Of a stretch of 64,000 bases of DNA, positions 39,321 through 47,535 are shown piece after piece. Location of the stretch: the NCBI GenBank assembly GCA_017622135.1, contig JAGARR010000020.1, positions 28,417 to 92,416 on the forward strand. Direction: 5' to 3'. The notes under the pieces are model-generated. The model saw nothing but the letters and a program-made list of their open reading frames with translations, did not search any database and was not told the DNA's origin. Source of the stretch: Spirochaetaceae bacterium. GTDB taxonomy: Bacteria > Spirochaetota > Spirochaetia > Treponematales > Treponemataceae. A program made the position numbers and the translations under genes. The stretch's first letter is position 1; each line of letters starts with the position of its first letter.

Positions 39321-39587
39321 ATGTACGCTTTGACACAAACAATTTCAACTCCCTCATTCATCCCTGTCCGAGGTGTTCCTGCAGATGTGCTGCCCGGCCA
39401 GAGGAACGGCCGTCCCTTTAGCTTTACCACATTCAACACCGTGGCACCCGTCACCGCCTTCGCCGAATCCGCCCGGGTCATTGTAGAGCAGAACGGAATC
39501 TTCTGCATTGCCGAGGTCTTTGAGCCATCACCCCTTGCCCTGGACATGGAATTCAAGCAGCTGGTGGATTCCGTAATGGGGAAGTGA
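39321..39587 (+). CDS. Small hypothetical protein
   Basis: An 88-residue frame with G/C-ending codons like the surrounding genes and AGGA seven bases before its ATG. TTGACA at 39282 could be a -35 box, though the -10 is poor. No family was recognised. The middle part (PFSFTTFNTVAPVTAFAESA, then VIVEQNGIFCIAEVF) looks like an alternating strand pattern, so a small beta-rich domain or the fragment of a larger protein are both possible. It stands alone between a terminator and the lipoprotein gene. Confidence 0.4.
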   Translation: MYALTQTISTPSFIPVRGVPADVLPGQRNGRPFSFTTFNTVAPVTAFAESARVIVEQNGIFCIAEVFEPSPLALDMEFKQLVDSVMGK

Positions 39588-39873
39588 AAGAATGCCCATG
39601 AACAGCCCTCCGCTTGATTGCAGATCAGTTTCTACCCCCCCCCCTCATCTCCAACACAAATAAAGTAAATTCATATAAACCAAGATATTGGAAGAACAAT
39701 CCCCTCAGAAAGAACACCTGTAGCTACACGCACCCTACAGTCAGCTCTATTTTCTCCATGCCAGCAGGCAATCCCACCAAGGATACGTTGTGTCCGGGGT
39801 TGAACATAAAAGCGGAGGGCAGCCGACACACTCGCCAAAGGTTCCCGGCTCCCCTCCAAAGGAGTAGATGTTC

Positions 39874-41832
39874 ATGAAAACATCCACAATCCATTCTAAT
39901 GGAAAGAAAGGGTGGCCTGCAAGGGTGCTTGCCGGCCTTGTGTTTACGGCGCTGGTTCTCACTGGCTGCCCCCAGCCATCTGGTGGCGGAAACACTGGTG
40001 GCAGTGACAACAATGCGACTCCCACAACACCACCCCTTGCAGTCACCAATTTGAGTGCTGTCTACGATGCCACCAAGAAAACCGTGACAGTGAGCTGGAA
40101 TAAACCCGCCGGAACCACCGCCCATAAGTACAAGGTGACACTGGGGAGCACGGAAAAGGAAAGCTATTCGACAGATTGCACCTTCACCGGTATAGAAGCC
40201 ACGGAAAAGGAGGAGACCGTGACGGTGGTGGGCGTGGCAAAGGACGGCACCACGGGAGCAAAGGCCACCACAACGGTCAAGCTGACGGCAGAGCTGGCAG
40301 TGGCGGCCATAGAACTCAATGCCGCTGTCCTCGCACCGGAAGCCTCTTGTAACGTCACCGTCACCTTCACCAACGGAGGGAAGATTCAAGACACTGATAC
40401 CTTGCAGCTCCAGCTCTACAAGGGAGAGACAAAGGAAGGTGAAGCTGTAGACCTGGACAAAAACACTTGGAACGAGGATTATTCTGCCTATCTTTCCGCA
40501 GCACCGGCAACCGTCGGCACCTACACACTGAAGGTGCTGTTCAACAATACAGAGGTACCGGGACAGACGGCCACCATCACCGTCCAGAAGCCAAAGATTG
40601 ACAGCATCCCCCTGAACAGGACGGAGGTGCGTCCCGGCTCCACCATCACGGGGGAAATCAAAGGCAACGAGGCCCTGGCCTCCCTCTCCGGACTGCAGGC
40701 AACTGTCACTGCAGAAGATGGCAGTAAAGTGGGACAATCCAGCTACATCTCCAACCTGAAATTCACCTATGCCGTGCCAGCTGGCACTCCCGACGGAGCC
40801 TACACCATCACTGTCATCCAGAGCAGCTGGAATCAAGAAACCCAAGAGAGCACGACTACGAGCCTTGGAACGGTCGAATTCACCGTCAAGGCGGATGCAC
40901 CGCTGCCCAGCATGGACAACCCCTTTGCGGATGGCAATTCCTACATCACGACCAACGGTTACCAGCCCATCACCTGGAAGGTACAGGGAAGCCACCTCAT
41001 CACAACGGAAACTAGCTATGACAACACCACAAAGGAAAACTGGTACACCTTCAGCCACGACGCTGCCAACAATCGGATAACCCTCACCCCCTACAAGCTG
41101 TACCAACGGGAGTCCGGGAAGACGCTTACCAAGGCCGAGTATGAGAAGGCATTGAGGGAGTCGCAAATATACTCAGAAGAGGCTAATCGGGCAAATTATA
41201 GGGAAAAAATCGCGGACGAGAAGGAAAAAGAGAAAATCATAGCCGAAATAAAAGCCGCAGATTCTACCGTCACCGGCTTGGAATCCATGACCGACGACCA
41301 GTTCTTGGACACCTACTTCAGGGTCATACTTAAGAGCATGGGCTACAACAATTGGGATGGATATGTTACGGCCATGATAACACAAGATCTCAATGATTTT
41401 GACGTCAAGACCACCTACAGCTATGTGGCGGACAGCAGCACCGGCTCCCTGGAGGCAACGGAGTGGTGGACCCCCTCCGCCACCTTCAAGACCCTGTACG
41501 ACGCAGGAACATACTTCCGCTTTTCCTACAGAAATTCTAGTACTGGAGAAGCCGCAGGAACCATAACCGAAATCAATTTCTACGGAACCGATGTCAGTCT
41601 ATCTACTGGAAAGGACTCCTCCACGACCTACACCATCGAGTCAGTCTCTGACAACGCCATCAAACTGAAGGCTTACAAAGGTGGCACTGCCACCATGACA
41701 TTCGGCCCCATCACCGACAAGGAACCTGCCTATGAAGGGGAGAGCCCCCAGAAGCAGGTGACCGTCACCTACAATGGCCAGAGTTATACCCTCACCCACA
41801 GCCTGATAAGACACAGCTTTACCATCCAGTAA
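39874..41832 (+). CDS. Ig-like/fibronectin-type surface lipoprotein
   Basis: The 652-residue protein has a basic N-terminus and a lipobox ending LVLTGC with Cys near residue 32. A Gly/Ser/Asn/Pro/Thr-rich spacer precedes a fibronectin type III-like domain (about 53-145, with VTVSWNKPAGTTAHKYKVTL). One or two further Ig-like domains follow to about residue 345. The C-terminal 300 residues have no recognised fold and include a charged helical stretch near 420-460. The start at 39874 is preferred over 39868 because GGAG then lies nine bases upstream. Its long GC-mixed leader (39588-39873) shows no other gene. A role at the cell surface is inferred from the architecture. It ends at a strong terminator. 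Confidence 0.8.
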   Translation: MKTSTIHSNGKKGWPARVLAGLVFTALVLTGCPQPSGGGNTGGSDNNATPTTPPLAVTNLSAVYDATKKTVTVSWNKPAGTTAHKYKVTLGSTEKESYSTDCTFTGIEATEKEETVTVVGVAKDGTTGAKATTTVKLTAELAVAAIELNAAVLAPEASCNVTVTFTNGGKIQDTDTLQLQLYKGETKEGEAVDLDKNTWNEDYSAYLSAAPATVGTYTLKVLFNNTEVPGQTATITVQKPKIDSIPLNRTEVRPGSTITGEIKGNEALASLSGLQATVTAEDGSKVGQSSYISNLKFTYAVPAGTPDGAYTITVIQSSWNQETQESTTTSLGTVEFTVKADAPLPSMDNPFADGNSYITTNGYQPITWKVQGSHLITTETSYDNTTKENWYTFSHDAANNRITLTPYKLYQRESGKTLTKAEYEKALRESQIYSEEANRANYREKIADEKEKEKIIAEIKAADSTVTGLESMTDDQFLDTYFRVILKSMGYNNWDGYVTAMITQDLNDFDVKTTYSYVADSSTGSLEATEWWTPSATFKTLYDAGTYFRFSYRNSSTGEAAGTITEINFYGTDVSLSTGKDSSTTYTIESVSDNAIKLKAYKGGTATMTFGPITDKEPAYEGESPQKQVTVTYNGQSYTLTHSLIRHSFTIQ

Positions 41833-41868
41833 AGCTTCCGGGGCAACACGCCCCGGGTCAGGGAGCGG

Positions 41869-41900
41869 CCTCGGCAGACAAACCTGCCGGGGCTTTTTTT
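41869..41900 (+). terminator. Rho-independent terminator of the Ig-like lipoprotein gene
   Basis: CCTCGGCAG (41869-41877) pairs with CTGCCGGGG (41884-41892) with one G-T wobble, then C and seven T. A second hairpin (41838-41844 with 41850-41856) lies just before it and could pair alternatively with the right arm. Confidence 0.88.
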
Positions 41901-41970
41901 GTAACCGTCTCACAGACAAAATCCCATCTCCGTGATATTATTGAAGGACAAGAATTCTTAGGAGGAAGCT

Positions 41971-42330
41971 ATGGATTTACAACAGACAATGGAGCAAAAA
42001 TCCTTTGTGGTAGTGGGTGACACCCTCAACCCAGAAAAATTTGCCTGCAAGATTAAGCAGGCCATGACTGAGGCAGGCTACAAGGTTCAGTGCGTGGGCA
42101 AGGAATTGCAGTCAATCAACGATGCGGAAGGTGATATTGACATCATTGACCTGTGCATCAACGCAAAAAAGGGACTGCAGCTGATGAAAGAGTGCAAGAA
42201 GCCCTTCAAGTCTGTAGTGCTGCAGCCCGGAGCCTTTGATGACGAGCTGGTGACCTATCTGCAGGACAACAACATTCCCTATATCGAGGGGTGCCTGCTG
42301 GTGGGACTGAGCCTGTACAAGTCGAAATAA
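41971..42330 (+). CDS. CoA-binding domain protein
   Basis: This 119-residue protein is a stand-alone Rossmann-like CoA-binding domain (PF13380 type): SFVVVGDTLNPEKFACKI, then a cysteine-containing CVGKEL strand, IDLCINAKKGLQLMKEC and the VLQPGAFDDELVTYLQ helix. The family binds acyl-CoA or nucleotides in vitro, with no settled function. The usual N-terminal GxSxxP loop is replaced by GDTLNP. The ATG has GGAGG five bases upstream. It is monocistronic between a terminator and the toxin-antitoxin promoter. Confidence 0.8.
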   Translation: MDLQQTMEQKSFVVVGDTLNPEKFACKIKQAMTEAGYKVQCVGKELQSINDAEGDIDIIDLCINAKKGLQLMKECKKPFKSVVLQPGAFDDELVTYLQDNNIPYIEGCLLVGLSLYKSK

Positions 42331-42363
42331 CAGTAAATTTAAAGATACAATTGTAAATATTAC

Positions 42364-42392
42364 TTGACTCCTACCATCCTTCGTGCTAGACT
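42364..42392 (+). promoter_or_regulatory. Sigma-70 promoter of the XRE-PIN pair
   Basis: TTGACT (42364-42369) and TAGACT (42387-42392) are 17 bases apart, 17 bases before the ATG at 42410. The flanking GACTCCTA (42367-42374) and TAGGAGTC (42399-42406) form an inverted repeat that spans the promoter and could be an operator for the XRE protein. Confidence 0.65.
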
Positions 42393-42409
42393 GATGCTAG
42401 GAGTCAGTC

Positions 42410-43024
42410 ATGAAAGAAACAATCCGCTATTTGCGGGAAAAGAAATCCCTCTTGCAAAGCCAGGTGGCAGAACGGCTGGACATCTCCCGCCAAACCTACA
42501 TCAAGTTTGAGTCGGGGGATGCCGAGCCTTCGGTGGCTCAGCTGCGGGTTTTAGCCGATTTGTACCAGATACCAATCATAGCTTTCATTGAAAATCGCTA
42601 TTCGGTGCAGGAGCCTGTTGCGGAGGCCGCCACGAAAAATACAACGGAGGCAACAACGCCTCCCCTACCGCCAGTACACCACGAGCATCTGGCTGGCCAC
42701 CGTGACCTCCTCTATGACATCCCACCAGACAGACCCTGCATCGTCGCTTCGCCCTCTGCGGTGTACGAAGGGGTCTTTGACGGCACCTGTGTCAGACCCT
42801 TGGACGTGAACTTTCCCGCCCGCATCAACCAGAAGGTCACCATCACCCTGCAGGACGAGTATCTGGTGAATAAGGCAACCTTAGTGGAACAGGTGCGGGG
42901 AATACTGCACTTTGGAGCAGACCCCTCAAAATGGCCCCTGGAGGAAAAGGCTTGGGAGCTGCACTGCATGGAAAAATATGGCCCCCAAAAGAAAGAGGCG
43001 GACATTGAGGAGGAAGCGGAGTGA
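42410..43024 (+). CDS. Antitoxin/regulator with XRE helix-turn-helix and DUF104-like domain
   Basis: The 204-residue protein has an N-terminal XRE helix-turn-helix (residues 5-58, QVAERLDISRQTYIKFESG). After a Thr/Pro-rich linker comes a segment VYEGVFDGTCVRPLDVN and KVTITLQDEY that resembles the small beta-sheet DUF104/AF2212 antitoxin fold, usually a free-standing protein. The C-terminus is acidic and could wrap the toxin. It would bind its own promoter and neutralise the PIN toxin encoded next; the toxin's start codon GTG overlaps its stop codon. The two-domain form is unusual and is inferred from the motifs seen. Confidence 0.7.
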   Translation: MKETIRYLREKKSLLQSQVAERLDISRQTYIKFESGDAEPSVAQLRVLADLYQIPIIAFIENRYSVQEPVAEAATKNTTEATTPPLPPVHHEHLAGHRDLLYDIPPDRPCIVASPSAVYEGVFDGTCVRPLDVNFPARINQKVTITLQDEYLVNKATLVEQVRGILHFGADPSKWPLEEKAWELHCMEKYGPQKKEADIEEEAE

Positions 43025-43404
43025 AATATGTAGACACCAATATCCTGTTGCGGTTCATTATTGATGACAACAAGGAATTGGCAGATATAGCGGAAAACAT
43101 CCTCAAGTCAGACGAATGCCACCTCCTGCCAGAGGTTATTCCAGAGATAATCTACGTGCTTCGTTCCGTATACAAATATCGGCGGGAAGACATTGCACAG
43201 GCAATCCAGCGGCTGCTGCCCCTGGTGGTGATCAAGGAACAGCTGCTCACCAACCTGGCCCTCACCTACTTTGCCCAGTTCAATCTGGACTACGTGGACT
43301 GTATCCTGCTGGCCCGCAACAAGCTGTATGGCAGGGAGGTTGCCACCTTCGACAAGGAGCTGGAGCAGAAGCTGGCCACAGTACCCTCGGTATCCTTGTA
43401 CTAG
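43021..43404 (+). CDS. PIN-domain ribonuclease toxin (VapC-like)
   Basis: The 127-residue protein is a compact PIN nuclease. The first acidic residue lies in KYVDTNILLRF (Asp4), the next near EVIPEIIYVL (Glu42 region), and the late pair in LDYVDCILLA (Asp94) and TFDKEL (Asp113). PIN toxins cut RNA, often tRNA or rRNA, when freed from the antitoxin. The start is GTG at 43021, overlapping the antitoxin stop (GTGA), the usual coupled arrangement. The nearest relatives are the PilT-like PIN proteins of anaerobes. Confidence 0.85.
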   Translation: MKYVDTNILLRFIIDDNKELADIAENILKSDECHLLPEVIPEIIYVLRSVYKYRREDIAQAIQRLLPLVVIKEQLLTNLALTYFAQFNLDYVDCILLARNKLYGREVATFDKELEQKLATVPSVSLY

Positions 43405-44904
43405 CTAGTCCTCCAGAAATTCCACCAGATGGGCCGCCCACCGCTCATAGCCAGCCTCGCTGAGATGGAGCCGGGCGGCCTCCCACTCAGCCTTGTTGTA
43501 CAGCTCCGCAATGGTGGAGCCATCGGGGGCGGTCATGGCCTGGGATAGATTCAGAAAATAGAATCCTTCGAATTCGGCCAGGCGGCCCACCAGATGGTTA
43601 GCATATTCCAGCTTGCTGCGGGTCATGTCGTAGGGAATGCGGGTAGGCAAGATGCCGGTCACCACAATCTTAGCCCTGGGACAATACCGACGCACTGCCC
43701 GAACCACCTGCACAATGCCCTGAGCCAGCTGACGGGAATTGTCCGGGCCGCCGAATTCCTTCTGCAGGTTTGGGTTGCCGATGTTGTTGGTGCCAATGAG
43801 GATGGACACCAGCCTTGGCTCAAAGGTTTCAGGCTGGCTCCCCAAGGCTCCAGAATGGATACGCAGCAGTACGTCGGCGGTGGTGTCGCTGGCCTGCCCG
43901 ACGTTCAGCGAGGTGTCCCGGTACTTGCCGAAGAAGTTTTGGAAGGCATCCTTTCCTGCGGCGGAATAGGTGTCGTCAATGTGGGAGGTGTTAGTCCACC
44001 AGTGGGTGATGCTGTCGCCGACGAAAATCAGCTGGCATCCCTTGCCCAGACGGCGGCCATCATCCAGCTGCTGCTGCCACCAGCCTTCCGGCAGGTCACG
44101 AATAAGCCCCTGGTTCGGATCACAGGAGGGCGGCAGGCCTTGGGTACTGCAATGGGGACTCACCTTGGGAGCCTCCCCTGCCCCAGAGGCGGCCTTGTCA
44201 GGGAATACCCGCTGCTCGGCCTCCTCAAAGAACCCGAACAGGAGGCTCTGACCCAGCTTCCACTGGAGTCCAGCCAGCTCGCAGCCGTCCCTTCCGCCCA
44301 AACCGGACAGCAGGGTCTGCCATTCTGTCGCAGAAAGGGCCGCCATCAAATCGATGTAGCCAACCTGGGAGCAGCGTTTGATCACCGTCTGCCGCAGGGC
44401 CTCGTTGAAGGCTAGGGCGAACTCACAGCTGCGCTCCACCACCGGCCCACAGGCTGGAATGCCGGAGGGCAGGGGACTCACCAGATACAGGCGGCATTCC
44501 GGCAGCAAGTCACGTATCCTTTCAGACAGGGCCACCATGGCAGCAGCATAGGAATCGGGCTGTGCATCCAGGCAGGCATTCAGCTGCAGCAGCAGGAAGT
44601 GGGGCTTCCAGTCCAGGGCTACCGCCAGAGAGCCAGCTTCCAGCAGGGAACAGATTGCCTCCTGGGAGCCTGTTCCGCCAGCAGCATCCCGTGGCAGAAC
44701 CAAGTCCGGCTGGGAAAAATCCTGGAAGATGCAGCCGTCGGTGGGCTCCCAATTTTCATTGTACAGGGCTCCACCCAAAAAGCCCCGCTGCCTGTGGCTT
44801 CCTTCAGGATTCTCCACCCGATTGCAAAATCGGGAGCCTGCGGTCAGCTGATTGTAGGTGGCGGAACCGGCGTATGCAATGCGAATCTTGTTCTGGGTAC
44901 TCAT
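43405..44904 (-). CDS. Two-domain SGNH/GDSL hydrolase
   Basis: The 499-residue protein consists of two SGNH-like regions. The C-terminal one (about 300-499) is complete: FVGDSITHWW (nucleophile Ser), NVGQASD (Gly), LIGTNNIG (Asn) and the late ARLHLSEAGYERWA (His), as in PAF-acetylhydrolase-like esterases. The N-terminal one (about 1-230) has YAGSATYNQL at the position of the nucleophile and LLLQLNACLDA at block III, so it looks degenerate or specialised. The start at 44904 has AAGGAG seven bases upstream. No signal peptide is present. It lies next to another SGNH gene, suggesting a joint role in removing acyl groups from plant or host glycans; this is inferred. Confidence 0.85.
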   Translation of the reverse strand: MSTQNKIRIAYAGSATYNQLTAGSRFCNRVENPEGSHRQRGFLGGALYNENWEPTDGCIFQDFSQPDLVLPRDAAGGTGSQEAICSLLEAGSLAVALDWKPHFLLLQLNACLDAQPDSYAAAMVALSERIRDLLPECRLYLVSPLPSGIPACGPVVERSCEFALAFNEALRQTVIKRCSQVGYIDLMAALSATEWQTLLSGLGGRDGCELAGLQWKLGQSLLFGFFEEAEQRVFPDKAASGAGEAPKVSPHCSTQGLPPSCDPNQGLIRDLPEGWWQQQLDDGRRLGKGCQLIFVGDSITHWWTNTSHIDDTYSAAGKDAFQNFFGKYRDTSLNVGQASDTTADVLLRIHSGALGSQPETFEPRLVSILIGTNNIGNPNLQKEFGGPDNSRQLAQGIVQVVRAVRRYCPRAKIVVTGILPTRIPYDMTRSKLEYANHLVGRLAEFEGFYFLNLSQAMTAPDGSTIAELYNKAEWEAARLHLSEAGYERWAAHLVEFLED

Positions 44905-44980
44905 AGTTTTACTCCTTGAAACTTGTTTTCCGGTAAATGAAGGATGCCCCACAAGCTTAAGATAGGGCCCCTCCGATGAA

Positions 44981-46489
44981 TCACGCTTCTTCCGGTACAG
45001 AAATGGTGGTTCCGTCGTACAGGTCAGGAGCAGCCCTGGCAATGGCCTCCAGCACAAAGTTGGCGATGGAAGTCATACCTTCTACCGGCGGATGCAGGTT
45101 GGCAGCCGTCAGCCCCTGCCCCACCCAACGGCCATCAATCCGACCCTTTGCCTCGGTGACGCCTTGCTCTGCCCAGTGCAGGTTTTCCACCCCATCCGCC
45201 ACCAGCTCCAGGTAGGCCTTCAGCAGCAGGAATCCCTCCCTGGAATAAAGGTTGCCTGCAGGATTCTTCCAGTCGGCAGGTAACGGGATGGTAACTGGCG
45301 GTGTGGCGGACTTTCCACCGTTAGACTCGCCATCACCCTCCTTCAGGAATTTCGGGCAGATGATGATGGGAGTGTCGGGATGCCGCTGACGATAGACACG
45401 AACCATGTACTTGGCCCGATCCACCACCTCCTGGTTGGTGATGTTGGCCGGCGCGCCATTGGCGGTGCAGCCTTCAGCCTCGGAGGAGGTGGCCGTCAGA
45501 TTCCATCCTGGATCAAGGATAAAGACCGCACTCTCAATCTGAGACAGGAAATCAGCCATCTTGTACTCAATCTGGGCGCTGCCCGCCACCCCAAGGTTGA
45601 TCACCTCACGCCTGGTGGCCCACATGATTTGGGCAGCATAGGTGGCTCCCGGACGAAGGCCATTGTCCCCGTCTCCCTGGGTGATGCTGGTGCCGTATAT
45701 CAAAATTGGCTTGCGTCTCGATTCCTGGAAGGGCTGGAATTCCCGAACAATAGCCTGCTCCTGAAACTCCAAAGTGAATCCAGAGGGATTTGTCCCGCCA
45801 GCTGCCGGTTGAAAGCCGTTGTAGGTGGGCAGCATGACAATGAACCTCCCCAGCTGGGAGGCTGCGGCTCCAGTTGCAAGCCCTGTCTTGTAGGTCCAAC
45901 TGCCCTCCATGACCCCCGGCTGGGAGCGGAGGTTCTTCCTGAAAACCGGCACTCCATCCACCAGCTGATAGATGTCAATGCCAGAAAAACTCCGGCAGTC
46001 CAATCCCTTCAAGGCGGGGCGGCCGTCCTCGGCAGGATTTTTCCGCTGGAGGTAGCGGAAATGGAAGGTGATGGTGGGACTGTTCGTTTCTATGGCAAGG
46101 TAGACACCTGCGGTACAGCAGCGCATGTTGCATTCCTGTCGCACCTCCTTGTCCTTTTGGCTCAGGGGAAAAATCAGGGAGGTTCCCATGGCATGAATTG
46201 AGTAGAGGCCCCGCCGCTGGTCACGATTGTTGGGCTGAATGGAAAGGGGTAGCCTGCTCCAATAGGTGGGACGCTCAACTCCCTCCAGCACCGCATCTTC
46301 CGGCAATGGCAGCAGGGTGGCACCAGTCTCACCGTCAGGGCCCACATCTCCCAAGCTGTAGTGGGTGAGGCTATCCCCTGAACTAGTGTCGGGCCGATAG
46401 CGACGGAATTTCCCATGGAGCTGGAGCGTGTCCCAGCCCACTCGACGGGTTGCACCACCATCAAAGAAATCCATATCCTGAGACTCCAT
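44981..46489 (-). CDS. SGNH-family esterase with N-terminal beta domain
   Basis: The 502-residue protein has an N-terminal jelly-roll-like domain (to about residue 250) followed by an SGNH hydrolase: ILIYGTSITQGDG (Ser), NLGVAGS (Gly), and the terminal EGMTSIANFV, where the catalytic Asp-x-x-His should lie in LHPPVEGM. The layout resembles the SsfX3/acetyl-xylan-esterase-like group. No signal peptide was found. It is transcribed ahead of the two-domain SGNH gene with a 76-base gap. An insert of about 50 residues near 380-430 (NGGKSATPP) is longer than usual. Deacylation of carbohydrates is the best guess from the family. Confidence 0.82.
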   Translation of the reverse strand: MESQDMDFFDGGATRRVGWDTLQLHGKFRRYRPDTSSGDSLTHYSLGDVGPDGETGATLLPLPEDAVLEGVERPTYWSRLPLSIQPNNRDQRRGLYSIHAMGTSLIFPLSQKDKEVRQECNMRCCTAGVYLAIETNSPTITFHFRYLQRKNPAEDGRPALKGLDCRSFSGIDIYQLVDGVPVFRKNLRSQPGVMEGSWTYKTGLATGAAASQLGRFIVMLPTYNGFQPAAGGTNPSGFTLEFQEQAIVREFQPFQESRRKPILIYGTSITQGDGDNGLRPGATYAAQIMWATRREVINLGVAGSAQIEYKMADFLSQIESAVFILDPGWNLTATSSEAEGCTANGAPANITNQEVVDRAKYMVRVYRQRHPDTPIIICPKFLKEGDGESNGGKSATPPVTIPLPADWKNPAGNLYSREGFLLLKAYLELVADGVENLHWAEQGVTEAKGRIDGRWVGQGLTAANLHPPVEGMTSIANFVLEAIARAAPDLYDGTTISVPEEA

Positions 46490-46623
46490 AGTTCCTCCTG
46501 ACGAAATCTAGTATACCACTTTTTCATCAAGTTGTCAGCAAAAAAACTCACACACAAGAGCCAGCTCCTTTGCCCGCAAGGGCAAAACTCTGTCCCGCAG
46601 TAGAGCCGAACTGACGCAACAGT

Positions 46624-46712
46624 GGGGAGGGAGGTGTGACAAGACAGCGGGCTGGCGCCCTCTGAGCTTGCTCAGCGTAGCCAGAACGCGGATTGGCACA
46701 ACCTCCCTCCCC
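46624..46712 (+). repeat. Long imperfect stem-loop element
   Basis: GGGGAGGGAGGT (46624-46635) pairs with ACCTCCCTCCCC (46701-46712). Inside are a perfect CTGAGC-TT-GCTCAG hairpin and GCTGGC/GCCAG arms, so the 89 bases can fold into a branched structure. A T run follows on the plus strand. It sits directly before the thioesterase promoter in the otherwise gene-free 46490-46749 gap. It may be a large terminator, a repeat element or a small structured RNA. Confidence 0.6.
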
Positions 46713-46714
46713 CT

Positions 46715-46742
46715 TTTACTATTAGTTTACATCTGCTATACT
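46715..46742 (+). promoter_or_regulatory. Promoter with -10 box seven bases before ATG
   Basis: TTTACT (46715-46720) and TATACT (46737-46742) are 16 bases apart, and the ATG follows at 46750 with no ribosome site in between. The mRNA would start at or within a base or two of the ATG. Confidence 0.5.
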
Positions 46743-46749
46743 GCACCTC

Positions 46750-47160
46750 ATGAAGCATACCGCAACCCTCACGGTCCGCTCCTACGAGTGCGACTCCTAC
46801 AATCATGTGAACAACGCTGTCTACCTGAATTACCTCGAATTTGCCCGGATGGAATTCCTGCGGGCCATCGGCTTTGACTACGAGGGCATTGTGGCGGCAG
46901 GATACTATCTCTACGTCACCCACGTGGACATCTACTACAAGGCCTCCGCCGTGCTGGGGGACAGGCTGCTCATCGATGTGGAGCCCATCAAGACAAAGGC
47001 CCTCTCCGGTGTTTTCCAGCAGGTGGTCCGAAAGGAGGATGGCACCATCTGCGCCCAGGCGGAGGTAAGCTGGGCATGTGTCACAAAAGAAGGCCGCCCC
47101 GCACCCATCCCCAAGGAATTCATGGTGCCGGGTATGATTGCGGAAAAGGAGAGAGCATGA
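46750..47160 (+). CDS. Acyl-CoA thioesterase, 4HBT hot-dog family
   Basis: This 136-residue hot-dog protein belongs to the 4-hydroxybenzoyl-CoA thioesterase/YbgC-FadM group, which hydrolyses acyl-CoA thioesters in the cytoplasm. The catalytic Asp lies in YECDSYNHVNNAVYLNYLE (Asp15), followed by the long helix (ARMEFLRAIG). The last strand includes SWACVTKEGRPAPIP, typical for the family. The stop overlaps the start of the DUF1622 gene (ATGA). The -10 box seven bases before ATG suggests a leaderless message. The substrate is not predictable. Confidence 0.92.
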   Translation: MKHTATLTVRSYECDSYNHVNNAVYLNYLEFARMEFLRAIGFDYEGIVAAGYYLYVTHVDIYYKASAVLGDRLLIDVEPIKTKALSGVFQQVVRKEDGTICAQAEVSWACVTKEGRPAPIPKEFMVPGMIAEKERA

Positions 47161-47519
47161 GGTTTCTGGAGGAGCTTGCCATCATCATCAGCCTCATCAG
47201 CATCTTTGTTGTGGTCTACGGCACCCTAGTAGCGGCCGTCGCCTTCGTCAAGACAGAGCTGCTGCGGCTCAGGGGGAAATACAACATCCAGCTCCTGCGG
47301 GTTCTGCGGGCCGACTTCGGCACCTATTTGCTACTGGCACTGGAGCTACTAATTGCCGCCGACATCCTGAAAACCATTGTGGAGCCGGGGCTCCACGAGC
47401 TGGCCATCCTGGCAGGCATTGTGGTACTGCGGACAGTCCTCTCCTTCTTCCTGAACAAGGAAATTCTGGAAATCGACAAGGACCGCCACCAGCACCCGGA
47501 GCTTTTCCAGCAGGACTGA
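47157..47519 (+). CDS. DUF1622 family membrane protein
   Basis: The 120-residue protein has two or three predicted membrane helices (about 4-30, 55-75 and 83-103) and the DUF1622 pattern RVLRADFGTYLLLALELLIAAD followed by ILKTI and the ending FFLNKEI. The family has no known function. The ATG overlaps the thioesterase stop, so translation is coupled. It is convergent to phoU, with only 16 bases between the stops and no obvious terminator there. Confidence 0.85.
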   Translation: MRFLEELAIIISLISIFVVVYGTLVAAVAFVKTELLRLRGKYNIQLLRVLRADFGTYLLLALELLIAADILKTIVEPGLHELAILAGIVVLRTVLSFFLNKEILEIDKDRHQHPELFQQD

Positions 47520-47535
47520 GCAAGCGTACACCGAA

